From Rhizobium sp. L43 (GTDB lineage Bacteria > Pseudomonadota > Alphaproteobacteria > Rhizobiales > Rhizobiaceae), in the NCBI RefSeq assembly GCF_002531725.1, contig NZ_NWSQ01000004.1, forward strand, positions 1-64,000: a stretch of 64,000 bases of DNA. The letters are read 5' to 3'. This document shows positions 34,198-41,953 of this stretch, in pieces (the first letter of the stretch is position 1; every line of letters begins with the position of its first letter). The notes below the pieces were generated by a model. That model ran no database searches. It was not told where the DNA came from and was given only the letters and a program-made list of their open reading frames with translations. A program made the position numbers and the translations under genes.

Positions 34198-34890
34198 ATG
34201 GACCGAAGGTTCTTTTTCGAGGCGGTGCGGGACGGGCTCTTCAAAGGAAAGCTGACTCATCCTCAGGTAGTGGGCATCACGGCGATTCTCGACGCCTGGG
34301 AAGGGCGGTTTGCCCATGCCGACCGGCGGTGGCTCGCCTATATCCTCGCCACCGCTTACCACGAGACCGCCTATACCATGCAGCCGGTGCGGGAGACGCT
34401 GGCGGAAAGCGATGCACGCGCGGTCGAGATCCTGGAGACGGCCTTTGCCGCCGGCCGGCTCTCCTGGGTAAAGACGCCCTATTGGCGGCCGGATGAGGAC
34501 GGCCGCAGCTGGCTCGGGCGCGGCCTGGTGCAGCTCACCCATAAGCGGAATTATGAGGCGATGAGTGTGCTGACCGGCATCGACCTCGTTGCCGATCCCG
34601 ACCGGGCGATGGAGATGGACGCGGCGGTGACGATCCTGATCGAGGGCATGCTGCAGGGCAGCTTTACCGGCCACAAGCTCGCCGATCACCTGAATGCGAC
34701 GACTGCGGACTGGGTGAATGCACGCCGCATCGTCAATGGCACCGACCGGGCGGAAAAGCTGGCAGGCTATGCCGTGATCTTCGATGCGGCGATACGTCCC
34801 GATGCCGCGCCTGGCATGCGCGCGCGGTTGAAGGCCTGGGGCGCGCGTGTTATCGCCCGGCTGAGACTTGGAGCGCGGCGCGTCCGATAG
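34198..34890 (+). CDS. Lysozyme/GH19-like endolysin-type protein
   Basis: A 230-residue protein without signal peptide. The fold is suggested by LTHPQVVGITAILDAWEGRF, RRWLAYILATAYHETAYTM (candidate catalytic Glu at residue 56), RETLAESDARAVEILETAF, DGRSWLGRGLVQLTHKRNYEAMS and AVTILIEGMLQGSFTG. That pattern is typical of GH19-type chitinase/phage endolysin domains. It is a lone gene with no holin or phage genes nearby. An ATG at 34162 overlaps the CtrA-type box, so I prefer 34198. The last seven codons (LGARRVR) and stop are made from a dispersed repeat, also present at 16352. Confidence 0.7.
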   Translation: MDRRFFFEAVRDGLFKGKLTHPQVVGITAILDAWEGRFAHADRRWLAYILATAYHETAYTMQPVRETLAESDARAVEILETAFAAGRLSWVKTPYWRPDEDGRSWLGRGLVQLTHKRNYEAMSVLTGIDLVADPDRAMEMDAAVTILIEGMLQGSFTGHKLADHLNATTADWVNARRIVNGTDRAEKLAGYAVIFDAAIRPDAAPGMRARLKAWGARVIARLRLGARRVR

Positions 34891-34941
34891 GATGCGCAAA
34901 GGTCGCTCCACCATTTCGACAAATATGACAGGAGCTTCCGC

Positions 34942-35247
34942 GTGATCCGCCATATCGTCTTCTTCACCGTGCCGGAGGAGCATCTGCAGGAGGTGAGATC
35001 AGGGCTTTCCATCCTGACCGGCATTCCGCATGCGCGGCTGCTGGAAATCGGCACCAATGTGAAGACCGATCAGCTCGGCACCGAGATCGATCTCGTGGTT
35101 TACGGCGAATTCGACGATGAGGCGGCCCTGGCCGCCTACAAGGCCCATCCGGATTATCAGCTGTCGATCGAGCGTGTCCGTCCGCTCCGGGAAAAGCGCA
35201 TCGCCGCCGATTACGACAGCCGCGCGGCGGTGACGCGGCCGCTCTGA
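34942..35247 (+). CDS. Dabb family (stress-responsive alpha/beta barrel) protein
   Basis: A 101-residue Dabb-domain protein beginning MIRHIVFFTVPEEHLQEVRSGL and continuing with EIDLVVYGEFDDEAALAAYKAHPDYQLSIERVRPLREKRIAADY. The domain is a dimeric ferredoxin-like barrel found in plant stress proteins and bacterial small enzymes, and the His at position 4 is common. It starts at a GTG with AGGAG eight bases upstream. Function is not assigned; it may handle small organics. It is not obviously linked to neighbours beyond lying downstream of the lysin-like gene. Confidence 0.85.
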   Translation: MIRHIVFFTVPEEHLQEVRSGLSILTGIPHARLLEIGTNVKTDQLGTEIDLVVYGEFDDEAALAAYKAHPDYQLSIERVRPLREKRIAADYDSRAAVTRPL

Positions 35248-35541
35248 ATTCCGCGCCTGCCGAGCCACATTCCGTTGAAATTTCAAATGGATGAATGATT
35301 ATCCGGATTCGCATCGGCGCGAAGCTCACTCAACTTCCGAATCCCCGGATTCAACTTTCGAAAAAGCGACGGCAAGCGATTCAAAAGATTCGCCAAAAAT
35401 CGGCTGCTGATTCATCGCCAGCTCGCCGCAGCGGTCGCGATGGGTGGACGTAAAGGCGCTCTCGTCCTGATCTCGATGATAATCAGGACATATTAAGAAG
35501 GGCTGACTTGTTGCGAATGGCTGAGTTGGTGGGCCGGGCTC

Positions 35542-36765
35542 TTACGGAACGGCCGGGCTCGGCTGCGATGCGTGGGCGCCGCGCACCAGCGCCATCAGCA
35601 TCAATATGAAGGCCAGCGCCAAGGCCGCGAGAACGGCGCCGGTGACGAGCGCCGGGCCGGTGCCGGCGCGGTCGAGGATGGCGGTGAAGACGACGGGGGC
35701 GATGGCATTGGCGAGGTTTTGCGGCAGCGACAGCCGGGCCGATTGCAGGCCGTATTCGCCCGGCGAAAACAGCGCCAGCGGCAGAAGCGCGCGGGCGACG
35801 GTCATGACGCCGGTGCCGAAGCCGTAGAGCAGGACGAAGGTGACGAGCAGCGGTGCCGACGGACTGGCGACCAGCATCACCAGGAAACTCATTGCCATCA
35901 GCCCGATGCCCATGGCCGCGCTGAGCAGGGGGTTGCCGCGCCGGCCGAGCAGCATGTCGAGGAACCGCGCCGAGATGCCGAGCACGCCGCGCGCCGAGCC
36001 GAGCTGCAGCGCAAAGGCGGGCGAGGCGCCGGACTGGCGGAAGATTTCGAGCAGCGATGGCGAGATGCCGAAGGTGATGAAGGTCGTGATCGTCGTCGCC
36101 GCGGCAATCAGCAAGAACGCCCTGCGCCGCGCCGCCTTGGTGAGCGGCACCGGGGCGATTTCGGCCGCGCTGCCTTCGGCATGCGTAACGATCGGCTTCG
36201 GCAGGGCGAAAAGATGCAGCGGCAGGCAGACGAAGAATTGCAGCGCGGCGCAGACGAGAAAGGTGAGGCGCCAGCCGAGCGTCTCGTTGAGCAGGCTGAG
36301 GATCGGCCAGAAGATGGCGCTCGATAGCCCCGTGAACAGCATCAGGATGGCAATGACGCGTTTGCCGTTTTCCCCTTCGCGCTCGACGACGGCGGTATAG
36401 GCCGGTGCCGAAAGGCCAAATGCGCCGCCGATGCCGATGACGACCCAGGCGCTGGCATAGAGCACGATGCCGTCTGCGGCGGCAAGCAGAGAGAGGCCAA
36501 GCGCGAAGATCAGCGAGGCGGCCGAAAGCACCCGGGCAGCACCATAGCGACCGAGCCAGCGGCCGGTCGCAGGACCGGCAATGGCGCTGACCATCATCAT
36601 GATCGTCAGGCCGGCAAAGACCACCTCATTCGCCAGGCCGAGAGCGGGCGCCACGACGCGGCCCATGACGCCAAGCATGTCGAATGTCGTGCCCCAGCCG
36701 ATCAACTGGGTGACGGCAAGCACGGTGACCGTCTGCGCCGAGCGGAAGCGGGAGGATTTTGGCAT
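35542..36765 (-). CDS. MFS transporter
   Basis: A 407-residue membrane protein with 12 hydrophobic helices. Motif A is degenerate: GPATGRWLGRYGAARVLSAAS after helix 2. Other parts are IGWGTTFDMLGVMGR, GLSAPAYTAVVEREGENGKRVIAILMLFTGLSSAIFWP and GFGTGVMTVARALLPLALF. It resembles the oxalate/formate-like or YbfB-like MFS branch, with small organic or drug substrates. The ATG at 36765 starts MPKSSRFRSAQT; the frame to 36816 is less likely. It is divergent from feuN over a 512-nt gap. Confidence 0.85.
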   Translation of the reverse strand: MPKSSRFRSAQTVTVLAVTQLIGWGTTFDMLGVMGRVVAPALGLANEVVFAGLTIMMMVSAIAGPATGRWLGRYGAARVLSAASLIFALGLSLLAAADGIVLYASAWVVIGIGGAFGLSAPAYTAVVEREGENGKRVIAILMLFTGLSSAIFWPILSLLNETLGWRLTFLVCAALQFFVCLPLHLFALPKPIVTHAEGSAAEIAPVPLTKAARRRAFLLIAAATTITTFITFGISPSLLEIFRQSGASPAFALQLGSARGVLGISARFLDMLLGRRGNPLLSAAMGIGLMAMSFLVMLVASPSAPLLVTFVLLYGFGTGVMTVARALLPLALFSPGEYGLQSARLSLPQNLANAIAPVVFTAILDRAGTGPALVTGAVLAALALAFILMLMALVRGAHASQPSPAVP

Positions 36766-37277
36766 CGGTGCTGAAATGGCCTGAAATGGGGAGCGGCAAG
36801 GACATATCAGTTTCAATCTGCCGGCGAAAGCAGCGATCAGTATTTAGGTGCGCGGGCCGCGCTTGGATCGGGCGAAAAGGTGGAACGATGACATGAATGA
36901 CACGAAACATCAGTACAATTTCAGGACGACCCCTGCGTGCTGAAGCGGGGCTGAAGCCTGCCGACATCTGCCGGTCGATCGCGGCTGCGGTCTACAGGAA
37001 TCGGAACCGTGCAGCCGAGTCGCGAACGGCGGCAGCGGCGTGGACCTGCCGGCTCCCCGCCTTTACGGGAGGTGATGGAGAATGCGTGGATACCAAGGGC
37101 GCAGCGCATCGTTTGGGGCACGGCGAAGGCCGCCGAGGCTTGCCGCGGCGGCGGTTTTCAGCAGCCCAGACCGGCTGCCGCAAACAGTCGAGAATGGTTC
37201 TAAACGCCCTGCATTACAGCGCATTCATTTGCCATTCAGGTCACGTGAGTACATATTCGGGACAAGTTGGCATTACC
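36766..37277. other. Long GC-rich leader region before feuN
   Basis: The 512 nt between the MFS gene and feuN are mostly GC rich. Several hairpins can be drawn (CCGCCG...CGGCGG near 37127-37155). A 42-codon frame at 37075-37203 (MENAWIPRAQRIVWGTAKAA...) has GGGAGGTG directly before its ATG, which is too close for comfort. No known riboswitch or RNA is recognised. The feuN promoter probably lies between 37180 and 37290, where A/T content rises. Confidence 0.4.
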
Positions 37278-37292
37278 TTGAAAGCACAGAAC

Positions 37293-37541
37293 ATGGCCTT
37301 TCCTCTGAGCGTCGCAGCACTGGCCGCCGGACTGGTGGTATCGGCGCCCTCACCGGACGGCGCGGGCAGCCTCGTCCTGCGCGTGGCGGCCGATTGCAGC
37401 GCCGCCGCAGCCCAGGTGGTCGAGCAGACGGGCGGCCAGCTCCTGTCCGTACAACCGGTGGGCGATACCTGCATCATCACCGTCCTGGTGTCGGGCAACG
37501 GCCAGCGTCCACGCAAAGTGACGGTAAAGGTTCCGATGTAA
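37293..37541 (+). CDS. feuN: Small secreted regulator FeuN
   Basis: An 82-residue protein, MAFPLSVAALAAGLVVSAPS as signal peptide, then a mature beta-rich part with two cysteines (ADCSAAAAQVV and GDTCIITVLVSG) and a basic end (RKVTVKVPM). It lies 54 nt upstream of feuP and feuQ. In Sinorhizobium meliloti a small periplasmic protein, FeuN, encoded just upstream of feuP, holds the sensor FeuQ in check, and the size, signal peptide and position all match. A TTG at 37278 is an alternative start (87 residues). The ribosome site is weak for both. Confidence 0.65.
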   Translation: MAFPLSVAALAAGLVVSAPSPDGAGSLVLRVAADCSAAAAQVVEQTGGQLLSVQPVGDTCIITVLVSGNGQRPRKVTVKVPM

Positions 37542-37595
37542 GCGGAATCGGTCTATTCAGGACATGATCGAATAGAAGCGGACGAAGGCGGACCG

Positions 37596-38267
37596 ATGCG
37601 CATTCTGGTAGTCGAAGACGACGTCAATCTGAACCGGCAGCTGGCCGACACGCTGAAGGAGGCGGGTTATGTCGTCGACCAGGCGTTCGACGGCGAGGAG
37701 GGGCACTTCCTCGGCGATACCGAACCCTATGACGCCATCATCCTCGATATCGGCCTGCCGGAGATGGACGGGGTCACGGTGCTCGAAAAATGGCGCGGCG
37801 CCGGCCGCGGCGTGCCGGTGCTGATCTTGACGGCGCGCGACCGCTGGAGCGACAAGGTCGCAGGCATCGACGCCGGCGCCGACGACTATGTCACCAAACC
37901 CTTCCATGTCGAAGAAGTGCTGGCGCGCATCCGGGCGCTGATCCGGCGCGCGGCCGGGCATTCCTCATCCGAGATCATCTGCGGGCCGGTGCGGCTCGAT
38001 ACCAAATCCTCGAAGGCGACGGTCAACGGCACGACACTGAAGCTGACCTCGCACGAATATCGCCTGCTTGCCTATCTCATGCATCACATGGGCGAGGTCG
38101 TTTCGCGCACCGAACTGGTCGAGCACATGTACGACCAGGATTTCGACCGCGATTCCAACACGATCGAGGTCTTTGTTGGTCGTTTGCGCAAGAAAATGGG
38201 CGTCGATCTGATCGAAACGGTGCGCGGTCTTGGTTACCGCATCCAAGCGCCGAAACATGCGAATTAA
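37596..38267 (+). CDS. feuP: OmpR-family response regulator FeuP
   Basis: A 223-residue response regulator. The receiver domain has D8 and D9, the phospho-acceptor D51 (ILDIGLPEMDG) and K101 (DYVTKPF). The C-terminal winged helix includes SHEYRLLAYLMHHMGEVVSRTELVEHMYDQDFDRDSNTIEVFVGRLRKKMG. FeuP is known from R. leguminosarum (iron uptake) and S. meliloti, where with FeuQ it senses low osmolarity and drives cyclic glucan export. The gene overlaps feuQ by 11 bases. It resembles PhoP in the recognition helix. The sequence points clearly to the feu locus given FeuN upstream. Confidence 0.88.
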   Translation: MRILVVEDDVNLNRQLADTLKEAGYVVDQAFDGEEGHFLGDTEPYDAIILDIGLPEMDGVTVLEKWRGAGRGVPVLILTARDRWSDKVAGIDAGADDYVTKPFHVEEVLARIRALIRRAAGHSSSEIICGPVRLDTKSSKATVNGTTLKLTSHEYRLLAYLMHHMGEVVSRTELVEHMYDQDFDRDSNTIEVFVGRLRKKMGVDLIETVRGLGYRIQAPKHAN

Positions 38268-39660
38268 GTCGCTCACCGCACGCGTGCTGCTGCTGACCAC
38301 GGTCTGGTCGACGGTGGCGCTTGTGGTGATCGGCCTGTTGATCTCCACCCTCTACCGCAAGAGCGCCGAACGCGGTTTCCAGGATCTGTTGCGGGCGCAG
38401 CTTTATAACGTCATCAATTCGGTGACGATCGGTGATCAAGGGGCGCTCAGCGGCAGCCCGCAGCTCGGCGACCTGCGTTTTGCCCAGCCGAAGACCGGCT
38501 GGTATTGGGTGGTGGAGCCGCTCGGGACCTATACGACGGCACCGCTGGTGTCGCCCTCGCTCGGCTCGGCGCTCATTCCGGTTCCCTCCGTCGTCGAGGC
38601 GCCCTTCGACAAGAATTACGAGCGCTATTACCAGGTGACGGATGCCTCCGGCAACCGCGTGCAGGTGGCCGAGACCGAAGTGGTGCTCGATACCGACGGG
38701 CGCGCCGCGCGCGTCCGCGTCACCGGCAATGTCGATGTCGTCGAGGACGACGTGCGCACCTTTTCCCACAGCCTCTATCTGGCGCTTGCCGGTTTCGGCG
38801 TCGGCAGCCTGATCGTCAATGCGCTGGCGATTCTCTACGGCCTGAAGCCGCTCGACAAGGCACGTGCCGCGCTGGAGCGCATCCGCGCCGGCGAGAGCGA
38901 GCAGCTGAAAGGCGACTTCCCGCGCGAAATCCTGCCGCTCGCCAACGAGGTCAACGCGCTGATCGACAGCAACCGCCGCATCGTCGAGCGGGCCCGCATG
39001 CAGGTCGGCAATCTCGCCCATTCGCTGAAGACGCCGATCGCCGTGCTTCTGAATGAGGCGCGTGTGCTCGAGAAATCCCATGGCGAGCTGGTGCGCAGCC
39101 AGGCGGAATCGATGCAGGGGCAGGTGCAATCCTATCTCAACAGGGCCCGCATCGCCGCGCAGCGCGAATCCGTGCTCGCCCGCACCGATGCCGAGCCGGC
39201 GCTCGAACGGCTGGTGCGCGTCATGCGCCGGTTGAACGTCGATACCGAATTCGATCTCGTCGTCTCACCGCCGCATCTGGCCGTCGCCATGGAGCAGCAG
39301 GATCTCGAGGAGACCGTCGGCAATCTTTTGGAGAATGCCGCGCGTTTCGCCAAAAGCAGGGTGCGGCTGTCGGCCGTCGAGGCCGGCGACGACGTCAAGG
39401 GAGCGGAGGCGAGCGCGCGCCGCCATTGGGTGGAGCTTGCCGTCGAGGATGACGGGCCGGGCCTGGAGCCCGATCAGATCCGCGAGGCACTGAAGCGCGG
39501 CCGCAGGCTCGACGAAAGCAAGCCCGGCACCGGGCTCGGCCTATCGATTGTCACCGAGATTTCCAGTGAATATCAGGGACGGCTCGAGCTTTCCCGCGGC
39601 GAATGGGGCGGGCTCAAGGCGAAGCTTATCCTGCCTGGCATCACAAAGGATGTTGCATGA
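38257..39660 (+). CDS. feuQ: Sensor histidine kinase FeuQ
   Basis: A sensor kinase of 467 residues. A TM1 (about residues 8-30: ARVLLLTTVWSTVALVVIGLL) is followed by a periplasmic domain of about 140 residues, TM2 near residues 175-200, then a HAMP-like linker. The DHp motif NLAHSLKTPIAVL has His near residue 255. Then come the N box (NLLENAARFAKS), G1 (DDGPGL) and G2 (GTGLGLS). The HSLKTPIAVL motif is PhoQ-like. It phosphorylates FeuP when the inhibitory periplasmic FeuN is relieved. The start overlaps the end of feuP. Confidence 0.88.
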   Translation: MRIKSLTARVLLLTTVWSTVALVVIGLLISTLYRKSAERGFQDLLRAQLYNVINSVTIGDQGALSGSPQLGDLRFAQPKTGWYWVVEPLGTYTTAPLVSPSLGSALIPVPSVVEAPFDKNYERYYQVTDASGNRVQVAETEVVLDTDGRAARVRVTGNVDVVEDDVRTFSHSLYLALAGFGVGSLIVNALAILYGLKPLDKARAALERIRAGESEQLKGDFPREILPLANEVNALIDSNRRIVERARMQVGNLAHSLKTPIAVLLNEARVLEKSHGELVRSQAESMQGQVQSYLNRARIAAQRESVLARTDAEPALERLVRVMRRLNVDTEFDLVVSPPHLAVAMEQQDLEETVGNLLENAARFAKSRVRLSAVEAGDDVKGAEASARRHWVELAVEDDGPGLEPDQIREALKRGRRLDESKPGTGLGLSIVTEISSEYQGRLELSRGEWGGLKAKLILPGITKDVA

Positions 39661-39778
39661 GCAACTGCTTGATGTCACAAAGATACTGGCAAATGTATAG
39701 CATGCTTTGCCTTAATGCTGACACGGGGACGCTGCACTTCGATCGGCTGAAATTGACCCCTGATCGTGGTTCGACGCA

Positions 39779-40204
39779 ATGATTTTACGCTCGCAAGGCA
39801 TGATCGCTTCCGCTCTTCTCGTCGCCGTCGCGCTGTCCGGCTGCGTGACGACGAAGGGCGCCGCTTCGCGCGGCATTTTTTCCAGCAAGCCCTCGGCTTC
39901 GGCCGCCTTCCTGACCGCGCTGCAGGGCGGCCTTGCCGGCCGCAGCGGCGTGAGCTTGAGCGATAGCGACAAGCAGCGGGCGCTCGAGGCGGAATATCGG
40001 GCGCTGGAAGGTGCCGCCGTCGGCCAGCCGATGCAGTGGACCGGCAAGGACGTCAGCGGCAAGGTGGTCGCCGCCGCGCCCTATCAGGTCGGTTCGCAGA
40101 ACTGCCGGCAATATACCCATACGCTGACGGTCGACGGTAAGGACACCGTGGTGCGCGGCGCTGCCTGCCGCAACGCGGATGGCAGCTGGTCGCCGCTCGG
40201 CTGA
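39779..40204 (+). CDS. Outer-membrane lipoprotein, 17-kDa surface antigen-like
   Basis: A 141-residue lipoprotein. The signal peptide ends at the lipobox LSGC (MILRSQGMIASALLVAVALS then GCVTT). The mature protein has DSDKQRALEAEYRALEGAAVGQPMQWTG, VAAAPYQVGSQNCRQYTHTL and VVRGAACRNADGSWSPLG, which matches the RT0821/Lpp0805 surface-antigen C-terminal domain. The acylated cysteine is at about residue 22, and two more cysteines may pair. It follows feuQ by 118 nt with a change in gene context, so it is probably its own unit. Function unknown. Confidence 0.8.
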   Translation: MILRSQGMIASALLVAVALSGCVTTKGAASRGIFSSKPSASAAFLTALQGGLAGRSGVSLSDSDKQRALEAEYRALEGAAVGQPMQWTGKDVSGKVVAAAPYQVGSQNCRQYTHTLTVDGKDTVVRGAACRNADGSWSPLG

Positions 40205-40289
40205 GCCCAATTGCGGCAGATGGCCTCAAATCTTCGTCATTCCGGCTTTGGCAGTTGGAATAAAGGCGCGCTTCAAGTATTTGGGCGAC

Positions 40290-41468
40290 ATGCTGTTCTG
40301 GATTCTCGTTGCCGTTCTGACGGCAGTCGTCGCCGCCATCCTGCTCTACCCCCTTCTGCGCGGAGCGAAGGCGGCGGAAAATATCCGTGCGGGCGAGGCG
40401 GCGGTCTATCGTGACCAGTTGCGCGAACTCGACCGCGATCTCAACGGCGGGCTGATCACGGCGGAGGAAGCTGATTACGCCAGGGCGGAAATCGGCCGGC
40501 GGCTGATCGCCGTCTCTGCCGACGAGCCGGCTGAGACACCGAAACCCGCACGGCATCACCGTTTCACCGAGGCCTTCGTGCTTCTGGTCCTGCCGGTTCT
40601 CGGGCTCTGTCTTTACTTGACGACGGGCAGGCCGGACCTGCCGTCGCAGCCGCTGGAAGCGCGGCTGGAAAATCCCGGCAACGATGTGGCGGTGCTGATC
40701 ACCAAGGCGGAACGGCACCTGGCCGAGAATCCCGATGACGGCAAGGGCTGGGATGTGCTGGCGCCGATCTATGTCAGGACGATGCGCGTCAACGACGCGC
40801 AAGTGGCCTACCGCAATGCCATCCGGCTTCTCGGCCCGAGCGCGGTGCGGCTCGACGGACTTGCCGAAACACTGATGGCGGTCTCCGACGGCGTGGTCAC
40901 GGAGGAGGCGCGCCAGGTGCTGGAACAGTCGCTGACGCTGGAACCCGACAATCCGCGCGCCCGCTTCTACATCGCCCTCAGCAGCGAGCAGGCGGGACGA
41001 CCCGACGAGGCGCGCCAGGCCTTCGAGGCGCTGGCCAAACAATCACCACCCAATGCGCCCTGGCTGCCGCTGGTCAACGAACATATCGCCATGAACGGCG
41101 GCGCGCCGGCAGGCGCCAATCCGGCTGCCCCGGGCGCCAATCCGGCTGCCCCGGGCGCGGGTTCGGCTGCCCCCGGCAATCCGACGCAGGAAGATGTGGC
41201 CGCGGCCGAGACCATGAGCGCCGGCGACCGGCAGCAGATGATCCGCGGCATGGTCGAGAGCCTCGACGCTATGCTCAGCGCGGATCCGAACAATTTCGAA
41301 GGCTGGATGCGGCTCGTCCGCTCTTACGCCGTATTGAACGACAAGGATGGCGCCGCCGGCGCCTTGAAGCGCGGGATTGCTGCTTTTCCGGCCGAGAGCG
41401 AGCAGGGCAGGCAATTGCTGGCGCTTGCCAACGAGCTCGGCATATCAACTGAAGGATCGTCACAATGA
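40290..41468 (+). CDS. ccmI: Cytochrome c maturation protein CcmI (CycH)
   Basis: A 392-residue membrane protein with two N-terminal helices ([21 protein letters not shown] and [15 protein letters not shown]), a leucine-rich loop between them ([12 protein letters not shown]) and a TPR-rich periplasmic part ([61 protein letters not shown]). CcmI chaperones apocytochrome c to the CcmF/H haem lyase. It heads a four-gene run. The linker holds three tandem copies of a 21-bp repeat (ANPAAPG units) at 41112-41174. The start at 40290 reads [10 protein letters not shown]; the preceding frame is not CcmI-like. Confidence 0.9.
   Translation: MLFWILVAVLTAVVAAILLYPLLRGAKAAENIRAGEAAVYRDQLRELDRDLNGGLITAEEADYARAEIGRRLIAVSADEPAETPKPARHHRFTEAFVLLVLPVLGLCLYLTTGRPDLPSQPLEARLENPGNDVAVLITKAERHLAENPDDGKGWDVLAPIYVRTMRVNDAQVAYRNAIRLLGPSAVRLDGLAETLMAVSDGVVTEEARQVLEQSLTLEPDNPRARFYIALSSEQAGRPDEARQAFEALAKQSPPNAPWLPLVNEHIAMNGGAPAGANPAAPGANPAAPGAGSAAPGNPTQEDVAAAETMSAGDRQQMIRGMVESLDAMLSADPNNFEGWMRLVRSYAVLNDKDGAAGALKRGIAAFPAESEQGRQLLALANELGISTEGSSQ
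41112..41174 (+). repeat. Three tandem 21-bp repeats within ccmI
   Basis: GGCGCCAATCCGGCTGCCCCG occurs twice in tandem (41112-41132, 41133-41153), then a third degenerate copy (41154-41174). Each encodes GANPAAP-like residues in the linker between TPR blocks. Copy number could change by slippage without breaking the frame. Confidence 0.85.
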
Positions 41469-41953
41469 CGCGCAAGCAGAAGCGCCTGGCGGTGATTACA
41501 GGCGGCATGGGCTTCATTGCCGCCGCCGTGCTGCTTGTGATGTTCGCCTTCAGCCAGTCGGTCGCCTATTTCTACATGCCGGCGGATCTGGCAAAGACGC
41601 CGGTGGCGCCGGAAACCCGCATCCGGCTCGGCGGCCTGGTCGGCGAAGGCAGCGTCGTGCGCGGCACCGGCTCGACGGTGGAATTTGCCGTCACCGACGG
41701 CAGCGCCAATGCCGTGAAGGTGAGATATACCGGCATCCTTCCCGATCTTTTCCGCGAGGGGCAGGGCGTCGTCACCGAAGGCATGTTTACCCCAGGCGCG
41801 AATGTTTTCGTTGCCGACACCGTGCTGGCCAAGCATGACGAGACCTATATGCCGAAGGACGTGGCCGACAGGCTGAAGCAGCAGGGGCTGTGGAAGGAAG
41901 GCCAGGGCCAGGAAAGGCAAGGCCAGGGAGAGGAAGCGAAGGCGACGCAATGA
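41465..41953 (+). CDS. ccmE: Cytochrome c maturation protein CcmE (CycJ), haem chaperone
   Basis: A 162-residue protein with an N-terminal anchor helix ([30 protein letters not shown]). The periplasmic OB-fold carries [33 protein letters not shown] and the haem-binding box AKHDETYMP, in which His binds haem covalently. It accepts haem from CcmC and hands it to CcmF. The gene overlaps ccmI by 4 bases and ccmF by 4 bases (ATGA). The C-terminus has a short Gln/Gly/Glu repeat tail ([14 protein letters not shown]). Confidence 0.93.
   Translation: MTRKQKRLAVITGGMGFIAAAVLLVMFAFSQSVAYFYMPADLAKTPVAPETRIRLGGLVGEGSVVRGTGSTVEFAVTDGSANAVKVRYTGILPDLFREGQGVVTEGMFTPGANVFVADTVLAKHDETYMPKDVADRLKQQGLWKEGQGQERQGQGEEAKATQ

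Noticed and set aside
36975..37220. Possible riboswitch or structural RNA ahead of feuN
   Set aside because: Hairpins can be drawn, but no conserved riboswitch core (cobalamin, glycine, SAM and similar) is recognisable.
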